64,000 nucleotides of DNA, taken from contig AP021858.1 in NCBI GenBank assembly GCA_017347465.1, positions 558,001-622,000 on the forward strand, read 5' to 3'. This DNA is from Candidatus Nitrosymbiomonas proteolyticus (GTDB lineage Bacteria; Armatimonadota; Fimbriimonadia; Fimbriimonadales; Fimbriimonadaceae). A program made the position numbers and the translations under genes. Positions 25,401-33,931 of this stretch are shown one piece after another. A model generated the notes under the pieces. That model had not been told where the DNA came from, ran no database searches, and saw only the letters and a list, made by a program, of their open reading frames with translations. Every line of letters begins with the position of its first letter. Position 1 is the stretch's first letter.

Positions 25401-25832
25401 TTATCGATCATGAGGAAACTCGGGGCTCGACACGGGATTGGGCACAATCTCGGCAGCCTTGCGGGCGTAGCGTTCAAAAGCGGGGACTACCGGGCTGCGC
25501 GGAGGTTGCATCGAGATGTATTGGCCATATGCCGAGACGTGGGCCACGTTCCGTACATCCTGGATTCAGTTGAGCGTATTGCTTTCGAAGCTGCATGCCT
25601 TGGTGAGCCCGTCCTGGCTGCGAAGCTGTTCGGAGCAGCCGAGGGTCGGCGAGACGAGTTCGGTGCCACTCTCGATCCGCAACTTCAAGACGAGCATGAC
25701 CGTTATTTGCTTTCCGCTCGCGGCAGTCTCGGAAACGACCAACTCTTCGATCGCGCTTTGCAAGAAGGACGAGCCTTGACCATGGAACAGGCCATCGCCC
25801 TAGCGCTGGGCCAAGGCGTCGCGGACCTCTAG
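22497..25832 (+). CDS. BTAD / NB-ARC / TPR regulator (AfsR-SARP-like)
   Basis: An 1111-residue signal-transduction ATPase. Residues about 16-255 form a winged-helix plus bacterial transcriptional activator domain (KLLGRLEVAADG...; ELFWPDSDG; RFLELTG). Next comes an NB-ARC ATPase with P-loop TGSGGCGKT (291-299), Walker B LVIVLDNC and a GIPLAIELAAARI block. About eight roughly 40-residue tetratricopeptide repeats (GD-AAA--LYEEGL-I-R-LGD-RG-A-SL-NLG) follow to about residue 1030. Ligand binding to the repeats probably controls the ATPase and DNA binding. CATAAT lies 24 nt before the ATG. Target genes are unknown. Confidence 0.9.
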   Translation: MKATEGPAPTAGAAEWKIKLLGRLEVAADGEMARFSSRTALSLLVYLSLHKDREHANDSLYELFWPDSDGDRQAQNLRRAISDIRKVLEQGLPLGSVIVTRKGHVSVNPNRIETDVQRFLELTGPCADAERQDRLTEALALYSGTLLPSLAHGWVTGPRMQLEERYGQAVVALCEMLIEQGRLEEAIAIGRAAVVAAPNREDVHVALIHAYRRAGMGVEALRQFEELERILDETWGESPSLKAREALEAAFEDSRAGRHNLPEQLTSFIGREREIEDVSRLIAGTRLLTLTGSGGCGKTRLSLQVARSLVDEYRDGVWLAEFAPLADSGLVAQTVATALGVPERSGITVCQALIEHLSAKRLVIVLDNCEHLLLACAELSDAILRSCPQVFILANSRECLGIAGETTYRVPSLSLPDPKQPLVREGLMEFESVRLFVDRATQVQSSFAVTDQNAAPLASLCYRLDGIPLAIELAAARIRTLSVEELNERLDDRFRLLTGGSRTALPRQQTLRSLIDWSYDLLSEMEKALFCRLAVFAGGWTLESAEQVCSGEPIEIEEVLSLITSLCDKSLVVSSEGGATTRYWMLETIRQYARDRLFESGEGSHWRDRHLAHFLELAEEAEKHMSGPNQLLWLDCLDAEHDNLRSVLEWSSHDESEQKPCLRIAVALGRFWLVRGHFSEGRGWLSELLAADESKPADSVRATALNVLGSLAWQQGDYKTSQSHYEMGLAVWRELCEPSGVAQSLKLLGDVEAQRGDFAAAQRLYVEGLTIFQDLGDDRGVAGSLTNLGTLAYRVGDFEAARRLLESALSVQRERGDHWAITHSLTNLGTIAFEKGELDAARTFYEESLRIRRDIGNRQGIATSLNGLGCVALEQGDSLQASALFEESLAMRRKLGDRAGVAQSISNLGNVASFERDYSAARVHYEEGLAIWREIGDLRGIAYSLLNLGVLVSMQCEFASARDLLEESLSIMRKLGARHGIGHNLGSLAGVAFKSGDYRAARRLHRDVLAICRDVGHVPYILDSVERIAFEAACLGEPVLAAKLFGAAEGRRDEFGATLDPQLQDEHDRYLLSARGSLGNDQLFDRALQEGRALTMEQAIALALGQGVADL

Positions 25833-26077
25833 TATGGCAAACAGCCCACACAGCCGTCGCAGGCGCCAGCGCTCCGCGTCGGACCTCTCCGCTCCTGGAG
25901 GGACCGAATAGGGTCAATCGAATCTCATCACGGATTGATCACAGCGCGTCTTGCATCCTGTGACTGATGGCAGAAGCCATCACCGGTCCCTGAGGGCATC
26001 TCACAAGGGGAGGCCGGAGCGAATTGGCGTCGCCGCTCCCCCTGGAGGCAACCCAGAGGCTCGGAAGGAGAACGAAA

Positions 26078-26998
26078 ATGAGTCTGATTTCAAGAACCCT
26101 TGGCGCGGCTGTTTTTTCGGCGATGAGCCTGGCCGCATCCGCTCAATACTCCATCGTCAGTTGGGGGAGCAACATCTCCGGACAGCAGAACCTGCCTTCG
26201 CCGAACAGCGGCTTTGTCGCGGTCGCGGGGGGAGGGGGCCACTCGATGGCGCTTAAGTCCAACGGCACCGTGATCGCTTGGGGCCTAAACGCCCAAGGCC
26301 AGTGCAACGTGCCCAAGAGGCTTTCGGGAGTCGTGCGGGTCGAGGCGGGGAACCTCCACAGCCTGGCGCTCAAGTCGAACGGCTCTCTGGCCGCATGGGG
26401 CTGGAACGCGTTCGGCCAGAGCAATCTGCCCAAGCCCAACAGCAACTTCGTCGCGATCGCGGCAGGCCGCGAACACAGCGTCGCAGTCCGCTCGAACGGC
26501 GTCATTCTGGCCTGGGGCCGAAACAACTACGGACAGCTAAACGTGCCCCCGCCGAACAGCGGCTTCATTGACGTAAGCGCAAACTTCGACCACAACCTCG
26601 GCCTTCGTGCCGACGGCTCGATCGTCGCTTGGGGGAGGAACGACTTTGGCCAGTGCAACGTGCCGTTTCCCAACTCGAACTTCGTCGCGGTCGCCACAGG
26701 CGGCTTTCACGAGGGCTTCAGTATGGGTCTGAAAGACGACGGCTCGATCGTGGTTTGGGGCTCGAACAATTACGGCCAGTGGGCAGTCCCCGGCTTCAAC
26801 GGCGGCTTTGTCGCCATTGCGGCGGGCAGCGCGCACTGCATGGCGTTGAGATCGGACGGAACGGTGCTGTGCTGGGGCGCCGGGTTCACGAATACGGGGG
26901 TATTCCCTGAATTCGGACAATCGCTCGTGCCTGAGCCGAACGCGGGCTTTGTAACGATCGCCGCCGGAAACAACCACAGCCTCGCGCTGCGCCCGTGA
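26078..26998 (+). CDS. Secreted RCC1-repeat beta-propeller protein
   Basis: A 306-residue protein with a signal peptide (cleavage near LAASAQ) and seven RCC1-type repeats of about 41 residues. Each reads roughly FVAIAAG-HS-ALRSNG-V-AWG-N--GQ-NVP. The whole mature chain is one predicted seven-bladed propeller with no other domain or sorting tag. AAGGAGA 7 nt before ATG 26078 fixes the start. Likely surface or periplasmic binding role; ligand unknown. Confidence 0.9.
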   Translation: MSLISRTLGAAVFSAMSLAASAQYSIVSWGSNISGQQNLPSPNSGFVAVAGGGGHSMALKSNGTVIAWGLNAQGQCNVPKRLSGVVRVEAGNLHSLALKSNGSLAAWGWNAFGQSNLPKPNSNFVAIAAGREHSVAVRSNGVILAWGRNNYGQLNVPPPNSGFIDVSANFDHNLGLRADGSIVAWGRNDFGQCNVPFPNSNFVAVATGGFHEGFSMGLKDDGSIVVWGSNNYGQWAVPGFNGGFVAIAAGSAHCMALRSDGTVLCWGAGFTNTGVFPEFGQSLVPEPNAGFVTIAAGNNHSLALRP

Positions 26999-27152
26999 CT
27001 TGAGACTCGCTGGGACTGTTGGGAGAGCGGGCTGCAGCAGCCTGCTCTCTTAACTGTCCCGATGTCAGCGAAGACCAATCGAGACATCCTGAGACTGGAT
27101 CTCGTGGCCCACAAGGGCTCGGCGGCTTGGAGCCGCAGAGTTGCCCTCCGAC

Positions 27153-27294
27153 TGGTCTGCCCCCCAAAATTGAAGACGTCAGAAAAGTAGTTCTCTAGTT
27201 CAAACTGGAGGCAATCATGAAGAAATCGAAGGTCAGCGGGAAGCGAACCGTGAGGATTCTGCCGGAGGTTGCCCGGTGGCCGGGGGGAACGTAG
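27153..27294 (+). mobile_element. Degenerate IS3-type element remnant
   Basis: TGGTCTGCCCCCCAAAAT at 27153 looks like an IS3-family terminal repeat. About 65 nt on, after GGAGG, the frame 27217-27294 reads MKKSKVSGKRTVRILPEV then stops at 25 residues. The usual IS3 OrfA start is MKKSKFSEEQIVRILQE. No further transposase is seen; the rest of the 378-nt gap (26999-27376) holds nothing recognisable. Confidence 0.5.
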
Positions 27295-27376
27295 AACTCG
27301 GGTGCCACGGATGGAGGTTCGTGCTCTCCATGCCCACCTGACCTCAATAGGACTCCGAATACCGCGGGCCGCGAAC

Positions 27377-29086
<1,710 letters not shown>

Positions 29087-29100
29087 TAGAGGGGTTCCAG

Positions 29101-29562
29101 TCAGCCCCTGCTTCGCAGAAGTTGGCTCACAAAAATGCCGCTCGCAAGAGTGCATCCTAACCCGATAGCGGGATAAACAAGACACATGGCTGCAAACGCG
29201 GCAGCATAGGCTGCAGAGTCCCTGGCGACTCTCGCCGGGTCGAGTCCGGTCAGGCACATGGCCGCTTTGCCCGTGTCGCCGGATGCGTTGATGACGGTTA
29301 GGACTTTCGAGCCGAGCCTGATCACGGTAGCGTCATCGCAGAGAGTTCGGACAGCAATCCGCTTCCCGTTTACAAATGTTCCGTTTGTCGACCCGAGGTC
29401 ATGCACGTAGAGAAGCCCTGCTTCAGCCTCAAACCGAGCGTGGTGCCTTGAAACGGTTGGAGAGGAGAGCACGATGTCGGCCGATGGGTCGCGGCCGACA
29501 ATCGCCCCATCGAGGATCTCGTGTTCTTCGCCGTTCGACTCCAGTCTCAAGTTGTACGTCAC
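29101..29562 (-). CDS. FHA-domain protein with C-terminal membrane anchor
   Basis: A 153-residue protein. The FHA domain (1-92) has GRDPSADIVL, SRHHARFE and LGSTNGTFVNGKRI, the phosphothreonine-binding loops. A hydrophobic C-terminus (about 118-148, YAAAFAAMCLVYPAIGLG) anchors it, with FHA facing the cytoplasm. GTG start, 40 nt after the preceding FHA gene. It would read Ser/Thr phosphorylation, but no kinase is nearby. Confidence 0.88.
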   Translation of the reverse strand: MTYNLRLESNGEEHEILDGAIVGRDPSADIVLSSPTVSRHHARFEAEAGLLYVHDLGSTNGTFVNGKRIAVRTLCDDATVIRLGSKVLTVINASGDTGKAAMCLTGLDPARVARDSAAYAAAFAAMCLVYPAIGLGCTLASGIFVSQLLRSRG

Positions 29563-29602
29563 GGTTCTGAGCTTCCAGCATCTACTTCTGCCCGAACTTG
29601 GG

Positions 29603-31081
29603 CTACCCAGAGGTCAGTGATGACCCAATCACTAGGATCGGAACGCTAGGGATTGTGATCAGTTGGATGAGCTGTCCGTCCTCAATAGACCTTCCTGCAG
29701 GCACGCCTTGAGAGCGTGTCTCGGCGGGGAAAACTAGCTCTAGTTCATAGTCACTCACATTCGTATCCTCGACGATCGAGTTGACCGGGCCCACGTTGGC
29801 GTAGACCCTAGAGCGGCTCCGCAACAGGCCCCCAGACGAAGCTTCAATTCGCCAATACAGATCCTGGACCGGTACAACTTCTTCGAAGCATGCCGTATCA
29901 GGTCTCAGTGCCAACCGCCCAGCCTGTCCTCCGGGTACACCTCCAGCAAAGATCCATTGGTTCAAGCGAGCAACCTCCGCTTCGGACAGTCTACGGCCCA
30001 ACGGCACCGGAATCTGCCCGATAAGGGCAGCTTCCATTTGACCGACAGAATGGAACCTGAACTGGAAATCGGCCGCGAACACCAAGGCGACCAGGTAGAT
30101 GAGGGCAAAGAGCGTGATTTCATCGGTCGCCCTGTTGCCCCACAACAGAAGAGAGAGCTCTGGTGGCAGTTCCTCCCTAAAGAGCTCTAGTTTTCGGTTG
30201 AACACAAGCTCTTCCCCCTGCCAGGTGCCTGAGATGGCTTCCAGGGCATCGTCTGATAAGGCACTCCGAGAGAGGCCAATCTTGACGTCGGATGCTACGG
30301 ATCTCATCGCAGAGATTTGTTGAACTTGGTCTTGCACGAGTTCCAACTGGTGACCTGAGAGCTTGACCAGTTTGTCAAGGCCGGCCTGTTTATGGCCGAA
30401 TGCGAGGTCGCCAATAAGAGATGCTCCAAGCCAGAACAGCGAGTTGAGGTCGAGTGCCGAGCAGCAAGCAGTGAAGTCAAGATCGCAGGCAAACGCACCT
30501 GCAGCTCCGCGAAAGTCACTTGTTCCCAACAGGATCTTGCCGAGGCCGCGGTAATGTCGGGGACGCTCTGGATGATGCTCTGGCATCCTCTCAAGCAAAA
30601 GGGAAATGGTTTCAAGAGCCTCCTGATACCTGCCCTCCCTCTTCAGCTGTAACGCTACTTTGCCGAGTTGCTCGAAAGGTGAGTTCGAGAGCTGTGACTG
30701 CCAATCCAGTTTGCTGAGGAGACCTGTTTGTTGCACAGAGTTCTGTGTGGCTGGCGATAAATCAAATGGATCTCTGGTGCCTCTTGTACCTATCGTGATC
30801 GTGCTGCACTCAGTGCCAAAAGCTACTAGGCAATCGACATGAAGAGGCGTTGGGCCGTCAATTGGCACACTAGAACCTGCTCCGAAGCATATGAACGTAC
30901 CGTTTGTTGATCCGAGGTCTTCTATGAAGAGGACATCCTCCCGAAACGTGAACTGGGCGTGGCGTCTGGACACCGTTCGAGAATTCAGCCTGATCTGACA
31001 TGATTCGTGACGTCCGACGACCGCACCATCACGGATCTCGAACTCCTGGCCGGTTGAACTGATCCGGAGAGTCGTACTCAC
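29603..31081 (-). CDS. FHA-TPR membrane protein
   Basis: A 492-residue protein. The N-terminal FHA domain has GRHESCQIRL, SRRHAQF and LGSTNGTF. A helical repeat region (about 130-240, with QLGKVALQLKREGRYQEALE as a TPR unit) follows, then one membrane helix (about 317-337, LFALIYLVALVFAADF) and a beta-rich extracytoplasmic domain of about 150 residues of unknown family. Starts with GTG overlapping the upstream stop (GTGA). The layout suggests transmembrane signalling with a phospho-threonine reader inside. Confidence 0.85.
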   Translation of the reverse strand: MSTTLRISSTGQEFEIRDGAVVGRHESCQIRLNSRTVSRRHAQFTFREDVLFIEDLGSTNGTFICFGAGSSVPIDGPTPLHVDCLVAFGTECSTITIGTRGTRDPFDLSPATQNSVQQTGLLSKLDWQSQLSNSPFEQLGKVALQLKREGRYQEALETISLLLERMPEHHPERPRHYRGLGKILLGTSDFRGAAGAFACDLDFTACCSALDLNSLFWLGASLIGDLAFGHKQAGLDKLVKLSGHQLELVQDQVQQISAMRSVASDVKIGLSRSALSDDALEAISGTWQGEELVFNRKLELFREELPPELSLLLWGNRATDEITLFALIYLVALVFAADFQFRFHSVGQMEAALIGQIPVPLGRRLSEAEVARLNQWIFAGGVPGGQAGRLALRPDTACFEEVVPVQDLYWRIEASSGGLLRSRSRVYANVGPVNSIVEDTNVSDYELELVFPAETRSQGVPAGRSIEDGQLIQLITIPSVPILVIGSSLTSG

Positions 31082-31947
31082 GGTTTTCCTCTGTTGCCAA
31101 GAGCCCTGCTGGAGCTATCGCTTTGTAGGCGTCGTGCCTGGACGCCCACTTCCGCCACTGAGCTCCCCAGCATCACGGCCTGGTGAGCTTCCATTGGCAT
31201 GGGGACCGGAATCCCGTGCAACGGAGCTGCCTGCACCGTAGCGTCAACACCCAGGTGGTAGGCCAGGCCAACGCCGTATCCCGTGGCGAGCCCAATTGCG
31301 AAGTTCTGACCATGGCTGGCAAGGTGGTCCCAGAGGATGTCGTGATCCCGAGGGAGCTTTTGGTGGATGATCTTGGCCAGCTCCGCGAAGCTCAGGATTG
31401 TGGCTTCAGCAGCCGCACCCAGTATCAACGTGTGTGTGAGCACTGAGCGATGGGCACCGATCCCGAACATCAGGTCCATGTCGGGGCTGAGCACCCCGCC
31501 GTTGGCATCGAATCCTCCTGATCCTGACAGGAAGCCCAAGGTCGCTCCGAGCATCCGGGGAGCCGCTTCGGCGGGATGGTCCTTCAGGCTTCGGGCAACG
31601 CTCGGGAGCTCCTGGGCATGGTCTCTGATCCACGTTGCGGCTTTGGTTCCGAACGCTTTAACCTTTGAAGCCCGGTCTCGTCCGTGCTCCGCGAGCCGGC
31701 CCTCCTGCCCAGCCCGGATTCCCTCCCGAACCTCGCAGTAGGCCAGTTTGCCTGTCGCCTTGGCGATCCGGTACAGGGACTTGCCCCTCCGCCAGAGACC
31801 TGAGCCGAATCTGCCCGCAGAGGCCGCTCCCCAGACGACCAATTCGGTCTTCGACGTATGCCGAAGTGCGTACTGAAGCTCCTCCTGCATTCGTCGTGTT
31901 CGGGAATGCGAGAAGGTCAGGTATGGAGAGGTGGCAGCAGCAGCCAT
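31078..31947 (-). CDS. Unknown membrane-associated protein, distantly DUF457/YdjM-like
   Basis: A 289-residue protein; first gene of the FHA operon. The central part GVLSPDMDLMFGIGAHRSVLTHTLILG and a later LAYHLGVDATVQ resemble the Asp/His pattern (D-D-x7-HR-x3-TH ... H-x3-D) of YdjM-type membrane-bound hydrolases. The match is motif-level only. Two hydrophobic segments flank it. Start 31947 is preferred: GAGGG is 7 nt upstream and a TACAAT -10 box lies 16 nt upstream. The longer frame to 31983 would begin inside the operator. Confidence 0.6.
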   Translation of the reverse strand: MAAAATSPYLTFSHSRTRRMQEELQYALRHTSKTELVVWGAASAGRFGSGLWRRGKSLYRIAKATGKLAYCEVREGIRAGQEGRLAEHGRDRASKVKAFGTKAATWIRDHAQELPSVARSLKDHPAEAAPRMLGATLGFLSGSGGFDANGGVLSPDMDLMFGIGAHRSVLTHTLILGAAAEATILSFAELAKIIHQKLPRDHDILWDHLASHGQNFAIGLATGYGVGLAYHLGVDATVQAAPLHGIPVPMPMEAHQAVMLGSSVAEVGVQARRLQSDSSSRALGNRGKP

Positions 31948-31962
31948 GGAATCCCTCAGGGC

Positions 31963-31968
31963 CATTGT
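31963..31968 (-). promoter_or_regulatory. -10 box of the FHA operon
   Basis: TACAAT on the minus strand, 9 bp from the operator dyad at 31977-31995, so a repressor bound there would cover the -35 region. Confidence 0.45.
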
Positions 31969-31976
31969 ACGCCAAG

Positions 31977-31995
31977 TGAGCACAAATAGTGCTCA
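31977..31995. promoter_or_regulatory. Perfect operator-like dyad between FHA operon and XRE gene
   Basis: TGAGCAC-AAATA-GTGCTCA: a 7-bp perfect inverted repeat with a 5-bp AT-rich spacer, centred in the divergent promoter region. Size and symmetry suit a dimeric helix-turn-helix repressor, most simply the XRE-like product encoded alongside. Confidence 0.65.
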
Positions 31996-32018
31996 TACGT
32001 CATGGCACCTTCTCTGCA

Positions 32019-32264
32019 TTGAGGAGGAGTCGTTCAACGCTTCAGCGGACGGACCACGACAAGCTTCGGCTCGTGATCGCTGAGTTGCGTGATCGGGCCG
32101 GTCTTTCGAGACGGCAGCTTTCCATTCAGCTTGGCAAAGCTCCGACGTTCATCGCCAGGGTTGAACGTGGCGAACGGGCCCTTGAGGTCTTCGAGTTCGT
32201 GGACCATTGCGGGGCTCTCGGATCGGATCCCGTGGCAGTGCTAAAGTCCGTACTCGCAAGCTAA
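32019..32264 (+). CDS. XRE-family helix-turn-helix regulator
   Basis: A small DNA-binding protein, divergent from the FHA operon. HTH_XRE fold: LRLVIAELRDRAGLSRRQLSIQLGKAPTFIARVERGERAL, with recognition helix around APTFIARVERG. It is 81 residues from the TTG at 32019; a GTG at 31989 (91 residues) lies within the operator dyad, and a GTG at 32073 would cut helix 1. The start is therefore uncertain. Likely represses the FHA operon and itself. Confidence 0.75.
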   Translation: MRRSRSTLQRTDHDKLRLVIAELRDRAGLSRRQLSIQLGKAPTFIARVERGERALEVFEFVDHCGALGSDPVAVLKSVLAS

Positions 32265-32472
32265 GCCATCTGGCCCGATCATCTGAAAGCGACAGGTGCC
32301 ACTCAGATACCGGTTGGATCGCACTTGGCGGGACCTGGAGGTACACCTCTTCCTATGGTCAAGGGGTTCGGTGGCGTTTGGGAGGCCGTTCTGCACCCGT
32401 TTGGGCTCAATCGACGACATTGGGTTGGAGTTTGAGGGCGTGTGAGTTTTGCCATTCTGAGGAAGGGGTGTG

Positions 32473-32503
32473 AACAGGGACTGAGAGCACCGGTCCCTGT
32501 TCG
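32473..32503. repeat. 10-bp perfect inverted repeat downstream of the recombinase
   Basis: GAACAGGGAC and GTCCCTGTTC separated by 11 nt. No T-run follows on either strand, so it is not a classic terminator; a recombinase accessory site or an RNA hairpin is possible. The rest of the gap 32265-32541 has no recognisable gene. Confidence 0.4.
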
Positions 32504-32541
32504 AACTGTGAGAAGGTTGGGTCTTGCGACGACGTCGCGTC

Positions 32542-33606
32542 TCATTCGAGAAGTTGAGCTACCTTTTCGTTGGCTTTGCGGATCACTTCTGGCGACGCGG
32601 CCGCATATCGAGCAGTCATCGTAATGCTGGAATGCCCCATGGCACGGCTGATGATCGCGATATCGACCCCCAAGCCCAATGCCCACGTAGCATAGGAGTG
32701 CCTGAGGCGGTGCGAGGAGACGTGTCCGACGCCGGCTCTCTTGGCCGCAATGCTTAGCTCCCGATTGTAGTTTCTCGGATCCATCGGGCTGCCGGTTGTG
32801 CTGGCGAACACGAAGACTCCGGCTCTTGGTAGGGACAGGATCAGACCCATGAGGTCGTCTGTCAGGGGAAGCGTCCTCCGGGACTTTGGCGTCTTCAGGG
32901 GTGCAAGGTCAAGTTGGCCCGAGATGCGGTCTCTGAGAAGCTGCTCCCGGATCACGACCTGTTTGGACTGACGCCGGATGTCGCTCCAGCGAATCCCCAG
33001 AAGCTCCCCGACGCGGAGGCCAAGCTCTACCTGAGTTCGGAATGCAGCCTGGAGCGTCTCGGACTTGGTTGCCGCGAGGATTCCCAGAACCTCCTTTGCA
33101 GTTAAAGGCTCGACGATCTTGGGATAGCCTCCTATCGGAAGTGTTCGCCTCGCCACGTTCTCTTTCACGTACCCGAGCCTTAGAGCATGATTCAGGAATC
33201 CGATCACGACTCGTCTGAGGAGTTGACTTGTCCTTCGGCCTATCGACGGACTCCGAAAGAGGTCGTCCAGGAGCGTTGGAGTCAGCCTTTGAACGTACAC
33301 GTCCCGGATGGGAACCAGGTGGTTGCGTAGCAGACCCCTGTATAGGTTGAGAGTCGAGCTTCGAACACGATCCTTGTAGACCGTCTCACAGAGCAGCTCG
33401 AACAGCTCGCCGAACCGGATGTCTGACGGCTTCTCCGGCTCGTCCGCGATACGTGCCCGCAGAGCCTTGAGTTTCACGAGAGCGTCCGCCCTGGTTTCCG
33501 CTCTCTCCACCCGTTCAAACCGGCGACCAAGATCATCCGTGAACCTTAGCCTTGCCGCCCACTTACCGTCCTTGCGATAGACCGTTCCTGTACCTTTATG
33601 CCGCAT
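32542..33606 (-). CDS. Tyrosine recombinase (phage-type integrase)
   Basis: A 354-residue integrase. An N-terminal arm-binding beta domain (GTVYRKDGKWAARLRF), a SAM-like core-binding domain (about 64-160) and a catalytic domain are present. The catalytic set is complete: R198 (GLRVGE), Lys in LKTPKSRRTL (238/241), H299-x-x-R302 (SHRLRHSYA), H325 (MGHSS) and Y334 (ARYAAASPE). The start at 33606 begins the arm domain; the longer frame to 33753 runs through tRNA-like sequence. It lies 158 nt downstream of tRNA-Lys, a typical position. Confidence 0.93.
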   Translation of the reverse strand: MRHKGTGTVYRKDGKWAARLRFTDDLGRRFERVERAETRADALVKLKALRARIADEPEKPSDIRFGELFELLCETVYKDRVRSSTLNLYRGLLRNHLVPIRDVYVQRLTPTLLDDLFRSPSIGRRTSQLLRRVVIGFLNHALRLGYVKENVARRTLPIGGYPKIVEPLTAKEVLGILAATKSETLQAAFRTQVELGLRVGELLGIRWSDIRRQSKQVVIREQLLRDRISGQLDLAPLKTPKSRRTLPLTDDLMGLILSLPRAGVFVFASTTGSPMDPRNYNRELSIAAKRAGVGHVSSHRLRHSYATWALGLGVDIAIISRAMGHSSITMTARYAAASPEVIRKANEKVAQLLE

Positions 33607-33662
33607 TGTTTCACCTCGGCAAGGGCACCCATGGGGGGCGGAATGGGGGGCAAGAACCCCAC

Positions 33663-33697
33663 GGACCGTTAGCTCAGTTGGTAGAGCAGCTGACTCT
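33663..33697 (+). repeat. Inverted 5' fragment of tRNA-Lys
   Basis: 35 nt identical to the first 35 nt of the tRNA-Lys gene on the opposite strand. The anticodon arm can still form as GCTGA-CTCTGAA-TCGGC (would read CTG), but no 3' acceptor or T-arm follows, so it is not a functional tRNA. Confidence 0.7.
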
Positions 33698-33718
33698 GAA
33701 TCGGCTGCAAACACCGAG

Positions 33719-33746
33719 AAGGCCGGGTTCAAATGAACCTGGCCTT
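33719..33746. terminator. 12-bp hairpin between tRNA-Lys and the recombinase
   Basis: AAGGCCGGGTTC-AAAT-GAACCTGGCCTT forms a continuous 12-bp stem with one G-U pair and a tetraloop, 18 nt beyond the tRNA-Lys CCA. T-runs are short on both strands, so it is a possible terminator or processing hairpin for tRNA-Lys. Confidence 0.45.
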
Positions 33747-33763
33747 TGAGCATCCAATTTGAC

Positions 33764-33839
<76 letters not shown>

Positions 33840-33931
33840 ACGGAGCAAGAAAGATACCCGATTCGGGGGGGTCGGAGAGGCAGGACCCCGGAGGCCCTGC
33901 ACCCTCGTTTTCCGCAGCTTCGGGTTCGCCT

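Noticed and set aside
31990-32025. Six-codon leader ORF before the XRE gene
   Set aside because: ATG GCA ... TGA is followed by GAGGAGGAG but no start codon at the right distance; could be chance.
32207-32473. 88-codon frame after the XRE gene
   Set aside because: Overlaps the XRE coding end out of frame, no ribosome binding site, no similarity to known motifs.
33663-33740. Plus-strand tRNA-Gln(CTG)
   Set aside because: D-arm and anticodon arm can form, but the 3' acceptor strand and a proper T-arm are missing; it is a tRNA-Lys fragment.
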